Shown here one piece after another: positions 8,993 through 17,431 of a stretch of DNA of 64,000 nucleotides. The translations under genes and the position numbers were made by a program. Every line of letters starts with the position of its first letter. The first letter of the stretch is position 1. The notes beneath the pieces are model-generated. The model saw only the letters and a list, made by a program, of their open reading frames with translations. It made no database searches and was not told where the DNA came from. This DNA comes from Bdellovibrionota bacterium (lineage in GTDB: Bacteria > Bdellovibrionota > Bdellovibrionia > Bdellovibrionales > JAEYZS01), in assembly GCA_040386775.1 (NCBI GenBank), contig JAZKEU010000008.1, positions 99,794-163,793 on the forward strand, written 5' to 3'.

Positions 8993-9586
8993 GTGAAAAA
9001 TCTTAGTATTTTAATTATCTGTTTATTAATGACTGCATTTTTATCTGGATGTGGAGTGCAATCTATTCCTCAGCAAAAAAATGCGGTGGATGCTTCGCTG
9101 TCTGAAATTACAAATCAGTATAAAAGAAGAGCTGATCTTATTCCAAATTTAGTTTCAGTGGTTAAAGGATATGCAAAACACGAAAAAGAAACTTTAGAAG
9201 GTGTTGTAGAGGCTAGAGCCAAGGCTACCCAAGTTACAATCGATCCTTCTAAAGTAAGTTCTGAAGATTTAGTAAAATATCAGCAAGCTCAAGGACAGTT
9301 GTCTCAGGCGTTGGGTCGTTTATTGATGGTTTCAGAAAATTATCCACAACTTAAGGCAGATGCAAATTTCAGAGATCTTCAAGCTCAACTTGAGGGAACT
9401 GAAAATAGAATCACAGTGGCCAGACAAAGATACATAGAATCCATCAAAGAATTTAACAACCTCGTAACAGTTCCTCCTTACAGTTGGACAAATTCACTTT
9501 TTTATCATCACGAAAAAATGCCTCAGTGGGATGTGACGGCAGAAGAGAAAACTACAATTGAGAAAGCTCCAGAAGTAAAAATGTAA
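8993..9586 (+). CDS. lemA: LemA family lipoprotein
   Basis: 197 residues from a GTG at 8993, with CGGAG seven bases upstream. An in-frame TTG at 8987 is less well placed. The signal ends in LSGC, a good lipobox. The helical motif YKRRADLIPNLVSVVKGYA is diagnostic of LemA. LemA proteins are membrane-anchored helical bundles of unclear function, regularly encoded next to TPM-domain proteins, as here. The stop codon overlaps the next ATG (TAATG), indicating translational coupling. Confidence 0.92.
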   Translation: MKNLSILIICLLMTAFLSGCGVQSIPQQKNAVDASLSEITNQYKRRADLIPNLVSVVKGYAKHEKETLEGVVEARAKATQVTIDPSKVSSEDLVKYQQAQGQLSQALGRLLMVSENYPQLKADANFRDLQAQLEGTENRITVARQRYIESIKEFNNLVTVPPYSWTNSLFYHHEKMPQWDVTAEEKTTIEKAPEVKM

Positions 9587-10320
9587 TGAAAGCTTTCTTT
9601 TTAGTTTTTTTATTTTCAATCAGTGCTTTTGCTTTTAAAGTTCCAAACCTTACGGGACCTGTTGTTGATCAAGCTAAAGTTATCAATTACGATGACGAGA
9701 AACTTGCTTCAGGAATCATTCGAAAACTCTATGATTCTGGGCAAGCGCAGTTGGTCTTAGTTACGATTCCTTCACTGGAAGGTCAGACGATTGAGCAAAT
9801 TGGAATTAAAATTGCTGATCAATGGAAATTGGGATCAAAAGACAAGGACAATGGCATTCTTCTTATAGCAGCAGTTGAAGACAGAGCCGTACGTATTGAG
9901 GTAGGTCAGGGCTTAGAGGGCACGATCCCAGATGCCACGGCCAATAGAATCATTGAAGATATCATTATTCCTACAATTCGCAGTTCAAATTTATCTAGTG
10001 GCTTAATAACTGGTGTGGCCGCCATTGCACAAAAAATAGATCCAACCATCATTCAGCATTCTAATAAAAATGCTTTTAACCGCAATCGTTTATCGGGAAG
10101 AGATATTGGTGGTGGATTTGGATTTTTATTTTTTGTAATTATCATTCTCATCATTAAATTTTTAAGCTTCATCACAGGTGGAAGAATTGGTGGCAGCAGA
10201 AGGTACCGTGGTTCACATTGGGGTGGCGGCGGAGGTTTTGGTGGTGGATTTGGAGGAAGCGGTGGCTTTGGCGGCGGTGGAGGCGGCTTCAGCGGTGGCG
10301 GCGCAAGCGGTAGATGGTAG
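9586..10320 (+). CDS. TPM domain membrane protein (YgcG type) with Gly-rich tail
   Basis: 244 residues. The signal peptide ends in FAFK-type sequence, followed by an extracytoplasmic TPM domain (GPVVDQAKVIN, then DNGILLIAAVEDRAVRIEVG and QGLEGTIPDATANRII). There is then one membrane helix and a tail made almost wholly of Gly, Ser and Phe ending in GASGRW. This architecture is usual for the partner of LemA. The TPM fold has been linked to photosystem repair in plants and to phosphatase-like activity, but the bacterial role is not established. It is coupled to lemA upstream and to the second TPM gene downstream. Confidence 0.9.
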   Translation: MKAFFLVFLFSISAFAFKVPNLTGPVVDQAKVINYDDEKLASGIIRKLYDSGQAQLVLVTIPSLEGQTIEQIGIKIADQWKLGSKDKDNGILLIAAVEDRAVRIEVGQGLEGTIPDATANRIIEDIIIPTIRSSNLSSGLITGVAAIAQKIDPTIIQHSNKNAFNRNRLSGRDIGGGFGFLFFVIIILIIKFLSFITGGRIGGSRRYRGSHWGGGGGFGGGFGGSGGFGGGGGGFSGGGASGRW

Positions 10321-10342
10321 TGCGAAGATGGTTAAGGAAAAA

Positions 10343-11035
10343 ATGATAGATATGAAATACCCAAATTGGATTTATAAATTTTTATCAGAACAAGAAATCA
10401 ACAGCGTTTCAGAAACGGTGAAGAAGGCTGAGTCCAAAACTTCAGGAGAAATTGTTCCAGTTATTGTACGAAGATCATCGTCGGTGAGGCATTTGCCAAC
10501 ATTGCTGACCTGTTTGCTTTTGATTTTATTTTTCTTACTTAATGGATTTAATTTTCTAGATCATGAATTCAAAATTTACTTTTCTAACATTTTTGCGGTG
10601 ATTGGTCCTTATGTAGCGCTCTCTATTTTAACAGGAGTATTCTATCTTATCTCGTTGAAACTGACGTGTTCTAAGTGTATCCAAAGACTTTTGATCTCAG
10701 AGGAGGAGATGTCTACGCAAGTGGGAGAGAGAGCTCTGTTGGAATTCTATTTGAACCACGTAACAAAAACAGAATTTAAAACTGGAATTTTAATTTTTAT
10801 TTCTCTTATGGAGAGACAAACCGTAGTCTTGGGCGATGAAGCTATCTCTAAGAAAATTCCCAAGGAAACTTGGCAAGAAATTGTAGGCCTCATTGTGAAC
10901 GCGGTAAAAGAAAATAAAACGGCAGAAGGTTTAAAGACTGCTATCACAAAGTGCGGAGAAATTCTAAGCCAACACTTTCCAAGCCAACCTAAAAACCCCG
11001 ATGAATTAGAGAATCATTTAGTGATTAAGGACTGA
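10343..11035 (+). CDS. Second TPM domain membrane protein
   Basis: About 230 residues. The N-terminal region (SETVKKAESKTSGEIVPVIV) and the later GILIFISLMERQTVVLGDEAI match the TPM fold, with two membrane helices between them. The start is uncertain: the ATG at 10343 has TAAGGAA at good spacing, and ATGs at 10328 and 10352 are alternatives. It is the third gene of the lemA operon. LemA with two TPM proteins is a common bacterial arrangement. Confidence 0.82.
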   Translation: MIDMKYPNWIYKFLSEQEINSVSETVKKAESKTSGEIVPVIVRRSSSVRHLPTLLTCLLLILFFLLNGFNFLDHEFKIYFSNIFAVIGPYVALSILTGVFYLISLKLTCSKCIQRLLISEEEMSTQVGERALLEFYLNHVTKTEFKTGILIFISLMERQTVVLGDEAISKKIPKETWQEIVGLIVNAVKENKTAEGLKTAITKCGEILSQHFPSQPKNPDELENHLVIKD

Positions 11036-11037
11036 GG

Positions 11038-11060
11038 CTGTCGCCACGGATGGGCGACAG
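11038..11060. terminator. Hairpin between converging genes
   Basis: ctgtcgcc (11038-11045) and ggcgacag (11053-11060) form a perfect 8-bp stem with a 7-nt loop. No T-run follows, but its place right after the TPM stop and before the converging protease gene suggests a terminator. Confidence 0.55.
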
Positions 11061-11071
11061 TCATGTACCTA

Positions 11072-11974
11072 TTAGCGAGGCAGTAAGCAGCCTTCTTTTA
11101 AAAGGTTGATTTCGTTTGCTTCGGTTAAGCAAGAGTAAACCCAGTAAGTTTGTTGTCCGTAAGAAATACCTTGGTAAGCTTTTTTGTTTCCGTTTTCATC
11201 AACTTCACAGGGATTGTTCATTGTGCAAACTTGTCCATCTTCATTGCTAGTGTTGTTAACGCCAACAACTTGTCTTGTAACTGGATTAATGATTGGTGAT
11301 CCAGAGGTTCCGCCGATAGTGTCGCAACCTGGTTCTGTGTACCGGATCGAATCCTTAAATGTCCAAGCGTCTTCTAAAAGAGTTCCAACGAATTTTTCGA
11401 TAGAGCAAGAGTAGCCTTTTTTCCAGTAGCCAGAAATCACTTCAATAGGATCAGCGGGGCTTGCTTTATTTGAAGAAAGAACAAGCGGGCTTACGTTGTA
11501 CTTTGCTTTAATGTCTGCATACGTTTCGTTGAGTCTGTAAATCGACATGTCTGTTAAAGTCATTGTTCCATAAACGATATGAGTCGAAGTCAATCTTCCA
11601 ACAATTTCTGCAGAAGCATTGTAAAGGCCAAAAGATCTTTCCATTGGCTGGTTATAAATAACTTGTCCTGGATCTAAGAACCCTTGATCTAAATCTAAAC
11701 AATGTCCATTTGTGAGAATAAGTGCGAGGTCTGTTTCTTTAGAGTTCTCATATCTGATCAGGCTGCCTGAACAATTTGAAAGTTTCACGATACCTTCGAA
11801 ATTGTACTTCTGAGCTTCTAGATCATTTAAGAATTTAAAGGCTTTTGTACTTCTAATTGAAAGCTCTTGCTGATTTCCTCTTGGAAGTGGAAACGCAAAT
11901 GCATTGGATGTAACTACTGTAAAAACGAAAATTAATGCTAGTGATTTAAATTTGGAAATAGAAATAAACGACAT
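11072..11974 (-). CDS. Secreted trypsin-like serine protease
   Basis: 300 residues with a signal peptide ending near SNAFA. Chymotrypsin-fold catalytic motifs are in order: His in LILTNGHC, Asp in TLTDMSIYRL and Ser in GGTSGSPI. Cysteines are placed for disulfides (SNCSG with NGHC, and YSCSIE with PGCDT). Predators of this phylum encode many such exported proteases for prey digestion, which is the likely role (inference). A run of Gs (ATCC-CCCC on the plus strand) gives a strong ribosome site. Confidence 0.85.
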   Translation of the reverse strand: MSFISISKFKSLALIFVFTVVTSNAFAFPLPRGNQQELSIRSTKAFKFLNDLEAQKYNFEGIVKLSNCSGSLIRYENSKETDLALILTNGHCLDLDQGFLDPGQVIYNQPMERSFGLYNASAEIVGRLTSTHIVYGTMTLTDMSIYRLNETYADIKAKYNVSPLVLSSNKASPADPIEVISGYWKKGYSCSIEKFVGTLLEDAWTFKDSIRYTEPGCDTIGGTSGSPIINPVTRQVVGVNNTSNEDGQVCTMNNPCEVDENGNKKAYQGISYGQQTYWVYSCLTEANEINLLKEGCLLPR

Positions 11975-12168
11975 GGATCCCCCCTTTGGAATTTGCGAGA
12001 GTTTCTTTTCTCAGGTTAGCGTTGTCAAAACGAATTAAAGAGCACTTCAAAGTCTTCTCAATCGCACTGCGGCATTATCTGTGACCGAGTAATTATTACA
12101 TTATTACATTTGACTCCAAGTCTTACGGAAATACAATTTTTGACTGAATGACAATCCAAGGGGGGATA

Positions 12169-12864
12169 ATGAGAATTACAAAAAATTATGCAATTGCTCT
12201 AGTTGCAATGCTTATTTCTGTATCGGTAACGGCTGTTGAATTTGACAGCAATGTTCCAGCAAATATTCAAGATCAAATGAACCAAGATTTGAACTTCATG
12301 AACACAGTTCAAGGCTCAAACCAAACTCCGCTTCATCAAAAAATCTTCGGAAAAGTAGATGGCGCAAGTTACAAATCTTTTTTTGAAGAAAGAATTAAAT
12401 CCATCGGTAAAAATGCCTGTGGTGGTGGAAATGCGGTGGCTTGTGTGTACCCATTCCTTGGTAAGAAAATGTTCATTACGGATAACTACATCAAGTTTGA
12501 ACATCCTCAGGTTGCAAGACTCATGGTTGTTTATCATGAAGCTCGTCACACAGAATCCGAGAACGGCAATTGGTCCCACGCGACTTGTCCAACTCCATTC
12601 TTGGGAGAAGACGGTAAGGAAATCAAATCGATCTGGACAGGCGCTACATTGGCTGGTGAAGCTGCATGTGACGTGACTCCACTCGGTTCTTATGGTTCAT
12701 CTACAATTATGATAAAAAATATTTCCAAGTTCTGTGATAGCTGCAATGAGAAAGTCAAAATGGATGCTGATGTTTATGCTCAAGACCAAATGAAAAGAGT
12801 TATTGATGCAAAAGCAAAAGCGGATATGAAGAAAGACTTCGAAACTTCTGCTGCTTTGTTATAG
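12169..12864 (+). CDS. Secreted protein with an HEXXH motif
   Basis: 231 residues with a signal peptide ending near SVTAVEF. The motif VYHEARHTE near the middle fits a zinc-metallopeptidase HEXXH helix. A later Glu in LAGEAACD could be the third ligand. Six cysteines are spread through the mature part, including a CDSC pair near the end. A secreted metalloprotease is plausible, but I do not recognise the family. The start at 12169 is chosen because AAGGGGGGATA precedes it and the signal peptide then begins properly. Confidence 0.65.
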   Translation: MRITKNYAIALVAMLISVSVTAVEFDSNVPANIQDQMNQDLNFMNTVQGSNQTPLHQKIFGKVDGASYKSFFEERIKSIGKNACGGGNAVACVYPFLGKKMFITDNYIKFEHPQVARLMVVYHEARHTESENGNWSHATCPTPFLGEDGKEIKSIWTGATLAGEAACDVTPLGSYGSSTIMIKNISKFCDSCNEKVKMDADVYAQDQMKRVIDAKAKADMKKDFETSAALL

Positions 12865-12877
12865 AAAGTAGACTTGA

Positions 12878-13588
12878 ATGACAAAAAAAACCGTCCTGAT
12901 AATTTTAGCGATCTTTTGTATTATTGCTATTTACAATTTAAAGACTCCTTCGAATCGTTTAGCCTCATCTGAAATTGAAAATGAGGTTCCGCTAGTCGAA
13001 GAAATGATCGCGCCCGCAGAGACGGCAGTGGAGCTTGTGTCATCTGGACAAGCTCAAACTGGTTATTCTACCGGTTATTCTCCTGCAACTCTGAGAAAAA
13101 TTTCTATTCTAAAAGAAATTTTAGCTGGAAAAAATGATAACGATCCTAGGATGGATACGGATCTTAAAAATCTATCTAATGAAGACAAAGATGCTTTGGT
13201 GGATATGTATAAAGATCTTAAGGCGGAAAGTCTAAACGACAAGGGAACTATTGCTTTCTTGATTGGTCGTGAGCTGACAAGATCTGAGGATGCGGAGTTT
13301 TTGAAAAACATTCTTTCTGAAGAGCCTTGCTTAAGCCTTGAAAACTGTGGTGTAACAAATTCTCAAAGAGATCCGCACATGGACAACGTGAATAATGTTA
13401 CGCTCAGTTATCCGCAAATTGTCGCGTTAAATCGCATTAAAACTTTCGTACAAACTCAAGACCTTCAAACGGCTAATTCCAATGTTTTGAATCATCTTAT
13501 AGATGCTGTAAAAATAGGCCAAAATTCTAAGATTCCCATGGTGCAAGATCGCTCAAAAGAAATCGCGAATCTTTTGACACGGAATTGA
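12878..13588 (+). CDS. Membrane-anchored or exported protein of unknown function
   Basis: 236 residues. A single N-terminal hydrophobic segment (TVLIILAIFCIIAIYNL) acts as signal anchor. The rest is helical and acidic, with two cysteines at EEPCLSLENCG. It starts 13 bases after the HEXXH gene, so the two are probably one operon, and this may be a partner or processing factor for it (inference). No family recognised. Confidence 0.6.
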   Translation: MTKKTVLIILAIFCIIAIYNLKTPSNRLASSEIENEVPLVEEMIAPAETAVELVSSGQAQTGYSTGYSPATLRKISILKEILAGKNDNDPRMDTDLKNLSNEDKDALVDMYKDLKAESLNDKGTIAFLIGRELTRSEDAEFLKNILSEEPCLSLENCGVTNSQRDPHMDNVNNVTLSYPQIVALNRIKTFVQTQDLQTANSNVLNHLIDAVKIGQNSKIPMVQDRSKEIANLLTRN

Positions 13589-13624
13589 CACAGGAATTGA
13601 CTAAGTCCAAAAAATAATCTTTAA

Positions 13625-14926
13625 ATGGACTCCATGACACAGCATAATTCAGACATAAATTCAGGTACAAAAAAAGTCGACGTATTGGTATTGGGCGCAG
13701 GTATTGTTGGAGTATCGGTTGCTAGAGAGCTTCAATCCAAGGGTAGAAAAGTAACTCTGATTGATAAAGTTAACCCAGGACTTGGTTGCTCTTATGGAAA
13801 TGCAGGGTGGATCACTCCATGTTTTGCGATGCCACTTCCGCAGCCTGGAATGTTCTGGAAATCCATGAAGTGGATGCTAGATCCAGAGAGTCCACTTTAC
13901 ATTAAACCTCAGCCCAGCATGATTTTGTTTCAATGGCTTTTTCATTTTATGAAAAACATGAACGGTAAGAAAATGAATCAGTCGATTGACGTTCTTACAG
14001 AAATTTCAAAAGACAGTTTAAATTTTTATTCCAAGTTGAATGAAAGAAATCCCCAAAAATTTGATTTCCAAAATAAAGGTCTACTCATGGTGAGCGGAAC
14101 TCCATCGGGTGTTCAGGCTGCGCATGAAGAGCTAGACCTAATGGCTACACGTGGAATTGCAGGCAAAAAAATGTCCGCAGAAGAGATTGTAAATTTCGAA
14201 CCTTCACTTAGACCTGAAATGATTAAAGGTGGAGTTTACTTTACGGGTGAAGCTCACGCAGAGCCACTAGACACAGTAAAAACTATCCTTAAAGAATTTG
14301 AAGACTTAGGTGGATACACTCAAGGAAACACTGAAGTTTATGATTTTGAGTTCGAAGGAAATAAAATCAAGAAAGTATTAACCACAAGAGGAACTTTTGA
14401 AGCTGACCTCGTTGTTTTTGCTTTAGGGAGCTGGTCTGAAGGTATCGGCAAGAAGCTGAACACAAGTATTCCGATCATGGGCGGAAAAGGCTATAGCTTA
14501 ATTGTTAAAGATACTAGTTTAACTCCTGGAACTAAGCCTCTACATCCAATCATGATTATTGAAAGAAAGATTGCAGTAACTCCGAGAAAAGATTCTGTGC
14601 GTTTGGCAGGAACTCTAGAGCTTGTGAAAATTGATTTCGCTATCACGACAAGAAGAGTGAATGCGATCATTAAAGGCTCAAAAGAATATTTAAAGCTTCC
14701 GCCACAATTTGAAATCGAAGAGTTGTGGAGAGGCTTAAGACCTTGCACTCCAGATGGAGTTCCAATCATTGGATTTTCTAAGAAATGGAGCAATTTATTT
14801 TATTGTACAGGTCATCAAATGTTGGGCTTACAATCCGCTCCAGGGTCGGCGAGACTTGCAGGTGAGTTGATCTATGGTGAAAAACCATATGTAGATCCAA
14901 AACCATTCGAGGCAGACCGCTTCTGA
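13625..14926 (+). CDS. D-amino-acid dehydrogenase-like FAD oxidoreductase (DadA family)
   Basis: 433 residues. The Rossmann motif GAGIVGVSVA starts at about residue 24 and is followed by the Glu/Asp-ended second strand VTLIDKVNPG. The segment CSYGNAGWITPC and the C-terminal LWRGLRPCTPDGVPIIG, then TGHQMLGLQSAPGSARL, match DadA. Such enzymes oxidise D-amino acids to keto acids at the membrane. In a predator, D-amino acids from prey peptidoglycan are a natural substrate (inference). There is no clear ribosome site, and the ATG at 13634 is an alternative start. Confidence 0.85.
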   Translation: MDSMTQHNSDINSGTKKVDVLVLGAGIVGVSVARELQSKGRKVTLIDKVNPGLGCSYGNAGWITPCFAMPLPQPGMFWKSMKWMLDPESPLYIKPQPSMILFQWLFHFMKNMNGKKMNQSIDVLTEISKDSLNFYSKLNERNPQKFDFQNKGLLMVSGTPSGVQAAHEELDLMATRGIAGKKMSAEEIVNFEPSLRPEMIKGGVYFTGEAHAEPLDTVKTILKEFEDLGGYTQGNTEVYDFEFEGNKIKKVLTTRGTFEADLVVFALGSWSEGIGKKLNTSIPIMGGKGYSLIVKDTSLTPGTKPLHPIMIIERKIAVTPRKDSVRLAGTLELVKIDFAITTRRVNAIIKGSKEYLKLPPQFEIEELWRGLRPCTPDGVPIIGFSKKWSNLFYCTGHQMLGLQSAPGSARLAGELIYGEKPYVDPKPFEADRF

Positions 14927-14949
14927 TCAATTTTCTCTAAGGAGAACAT

Positions 14950-15363
14950 ATGGAAAGCCTATTCAGAAAATTTGCAAGATGGGCTTCAAGAGCTACGGGT
15001 AGGCCGATAACTTTTGTTTTAGCTGTATTTATAATTATAGTTTGGGGAGTGACTGGGCCAGTCTTTGGCTTCAGTGATACTTGGCAGCTCATTATCAATA
15101 CAGGAACAACCATCATCACATTCTTAATGGTATTCCTCATTCAAAATACTCAGAATAGAGACACGGCAGCACTTCAAGTAAAGCTTGATGAATTGATTCG
15201 GGTCACAAAAGGCGCGCACAATGCGCTTCTAGATCTCGAGGAGCTTGAGGAATCTGAGCTTGAGCGTATTCGAGGAAGATATGAAGAAATCGCCGCAAAT
15301 GCCCGTAAGGACATTAAAAGTGGTGGTATAGATACAGAAATTTGTGACGTGAAAAGCGACTAA
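14950..15363 (+). CDS. Low-affinity iron permease family protein
   Basis: 137 residues with two membrane helices and a charged C-terminal helix. The sequence TTIITFLMVFLIQNTQNRD followed by LQVKLDELI is the hallmark of the bacterial members of this family. Iron transport is assigned by family name only and is unproven for bacteria. AAGGAGA precedes the ATG. It lies 23 bases after the DadA-like gene, so co-transcription is likely. Confidence 0.82.
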   Translation: MESLFRKFARWASRATGRPITFVLAVFIIIVWGVTGPVFGFSDTWQLIINTGTTIITFLMVFLIQNTQNRDTAALQVKLDELIRVTKGAHNALLDLEELEESELERIRGRYEEIAANARKDIKSGGIDTEICDVKSD

Positions 15364-15379
15364 ATTTCTTTAGTCGCTT
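15354..15379. terminator. Bidirectional terminator
   Basis: AAGCGACTAAA (15354-15364) and TTTAGTCGCTT (15369-15379) form an 11-bp perfect stem with a 4-nt loop, overlapping the stop codon at 15363. It separates two converging genes. Confidence 0.75.
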
Positions 15380-15391
15380 GGATAGAGGTCT

Positions 15392-16807
15392 TTAGTAAAC
15401 TTGATTTTTAAATACCGGAACAAAAAGTTTAATAAGGGCTAATAGAGCTTTCTTGCCTTTACTTAATAAGCTTTTGAGTCGGGCGGCTTGTTCTTCTTCG
15501 TTTTGCGCGCGACCATCTTGAGCGACAAGTAAGGAGTCTTGGCGGAAGGATTCAATTTCCGCATTCAATTCATTCACTAATTCGGGACTATTTCTGATCA
15601 CCACTCCCACTTCTCTATTTAAGAACAAAGATCTTGGATCTAGATTGAAAGAGCCAACGAAAGCAATTTTATTGTCTATCACAAAAGCTTTTCCGTGTGC
15701 GGTGTCGGGTCCATTGTATTCATAAATTTCCACGCCCATATCAATCATAGATTTTTTTACGGCAAGATATGCGGCTTGGGCAAAGAAGTTATCGGTAGAA
15801 AGAACAGAATTTGTCACCATGCGGATCTTAACTCCACGGAAGATCAACTCTTGCATGATGGCTAGAACTTCCTTTGTAGGAATGAGGTACGGAGACATGA
15901 TGTTCAATTCTTTTTCGGCCGTATTTGCAATTTTCATCAGCGCGTGGCTCATGTATGCTGTTTTTTTGGTTACCAACTCGTCCGGCTTGTGAGAGAGGAA
16001 TTCAATATCAGAATTGTCGGGACGATCTGCGAGCCAATCGTTGCCCGTATTGGATTGCACAAATTGTTCGTGGGTTCCATCAATAATTTTACCTAAAGAA
16101 ATTTCTAAACGTTGAAGAGCTTCGTCGTAAAGTTTAAGAGTGAATTTCTTTCTTTTTTCGCATAGCTGTTGATCTCTATCCAATTGCTGTTCACAGACTT
16201 CTAAAGCTACTTTTGCGGGAAGATTTCTTTCAAAAATTGGATTTTTAACGATCTTGCTTTTGAATACCGCTAAGAAGTCCGCTCTGGCTGCCTGAACTGC
16301 AGGACCATCAAGTATTATATCTAGATCTTTGAAGTTTCTTTTCTTACCGAAGCCAAAGTATTTATCACCCACGTTTCTTCCGCCCGTGATCATCTTCTCA
16401 CCATCTACGATCAATAGTTTGGAATGATCTCTTCTTGTTAGTTTGTGAAGGTTTAAAGTGAAGGGATTATAAAGTCTGAACTCGATGTTCACATTTCCTT
16501 TAGCGTCTGTTCCCTGTTCTATCATCGTTGCAAAGTAAGCTTTTGGGATTTTATTCGCTAAGGCATCGATTACCATTTTTACTTTTACGCCACGTCTAGC
16601 GGCATCTAAAAGTAGAGAAATACCGGCGATGGATTGATCGTCTTTCCAAACAGAAAAGTATTCCACATAGATTTCTGATTTGGCTTGTTGAATAAGATCA
16701 ACTCTAGCTTGCAGAGCTTCTTTGTCATCGGCTAGAAGTCTAGCTCTGTCGGCATGTGCAAAAGGTGAAGCAATAATCAGGGCAAAAAGTACCATTAAGG
16801 CTTTCAT
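15392..16807 (-). CDS. Exported phospholipase D / cardiolipin synthase-like protein
   Basis: 471 residues with a signal peptide ending in FAHA. Two HKD motifs are present: RDHSKLLIVDGEKMITGGRN and HGKAFVIDNKIAFVGSFNLD. This is the pair needed for one PLD active site. The layout resembles ClsC-type cardiolipin synthases, but the cleavable signal suggests periplasmic or secreted action, perhaps on prey phospholipid. GGGAG precedes the ATG. Confidence 0.85.
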   Translation of the reverse strand: MKALMVLFALIIASPFAHADRARLLADDKEALQARVDLIQQAKSEIYVEYFSVWKDDQSIAGISLLLDAARRGVKVKMVIDALANKIPKAYFATMIEQGTDAKGNVNIEFRLYNPFTLNLHKLTRRDHSKLLIVDGEKMITGGRNVGDKYFGFGKKRNFKDLDIILDGPAVQAARADFLAVFKSKIVKNPIFERNLPAKVALEVCEQQLDRDQQLCEKRKKFTLKLYDEALQRLEISLGKIIDGTHEQFVQSNTGNDWLADRPDNSDIEFLSHKPDELVTKKTAYMSHALMKIANTAEKELNIMSPYLIPTKEVLAIMQELIFRGVKIRMVTNSVLSTDNFFAQAAYLAVKKSMIDMGVEIYEYNGPDTAHGKAFVIDNKIAFVGSFNLDPRSLFLNREVGVVIRNSPELVNELNAEIESFRQDSLLVAQDGRAQNEEEQAARLKSLLSKGKKALLALIKLFVPVFKNQVY

Positions 16808-16936
16808 AAGTTACTCCCAAGGCTTAATTAAATTATTGAAATATTGAAAAGGGTTATAACTCAAAATGTCATTGAATCACACCCTAATTGATGGATAATG
16901 AATATTACTCACACTACTTTCCTAAGGAGGGGATTT

Positions 16937-17431
16937 ATGAAAAAAATATTGGCTACTTTAGCTATGGGGATTTGTTTATTTGGATCTCAGGGGTTTGCAG
17001 CAGACCAGAGTTCTGGTTGCGGGCCGGGTTGGTATCTTTTTAAAGATACATCTTTGGTGTCTTCAGCATTCCGTGCAACTACAAACGGAATCCTATTTCC
17101 AGTAACAACTATCGGTATGACCGTAGGGACTTCCAACTGTTCTCAACATAAACTGGTTAAAAAAGAGATGGAAACGCTTCACTTCGCTACTATGAATTAC
17201 TATGAACTAAAAGGTGAAGTAGCGAAAGGAAATGGCGCATATCTTTCAGCTTTTGCCGAAACTATGGGTTGCAACTCTAAGTCTCAGGCACTTTTAAATT
17301 CGGAACTCAAAAACAATTACAAAAACTTGTTTCCACAAGGGAAAGCAAATCCAGAAGGCACATTGTTAGAGGTCTATAAAACTATTTTCCGCAATCAAAG
17401 CTTAACTAGTCAGTGCTTAAGCTTAGGCTAA
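16937..17431 (+). CDS. DUF3015 domain secreted protein
   Basis: 164 residues. The signal peptide ends at GFAA, and the mature protein begins with SGCGPGWYLFKD, the start motif of DUF3015. Conserved TTNGILFPVTTIGMTVGTSN follows. Four cysteines. AAGGAGGGGATTT gives a strong ribosome site at 16937. The 3' end overlaps the next gene by 19 bases. Confidence 0.88.
   Translation: MKKILATLAMGICLFGSQGFAADQSSGCGPGWYLFKDTSLVSSAFRATTNGILFPVTTIGMTVGTSNCSQHKLVKKEMETLHFATMNYYELKGEVAKGNGAYLSAFAETMGCNSKSQALLNSELKNNYKNLFPQGKANPEGTLLEVYKTIFRNQSLTSQCLSLG

Noticed and set aside
10178-10342. Long N-terminal extension of the second TPM protein
   Set aside because: It is an Ala/Val-rich shadow of the Gly-rich tail of the preceding gene. 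Ribosome site and domain start indicate 10343.
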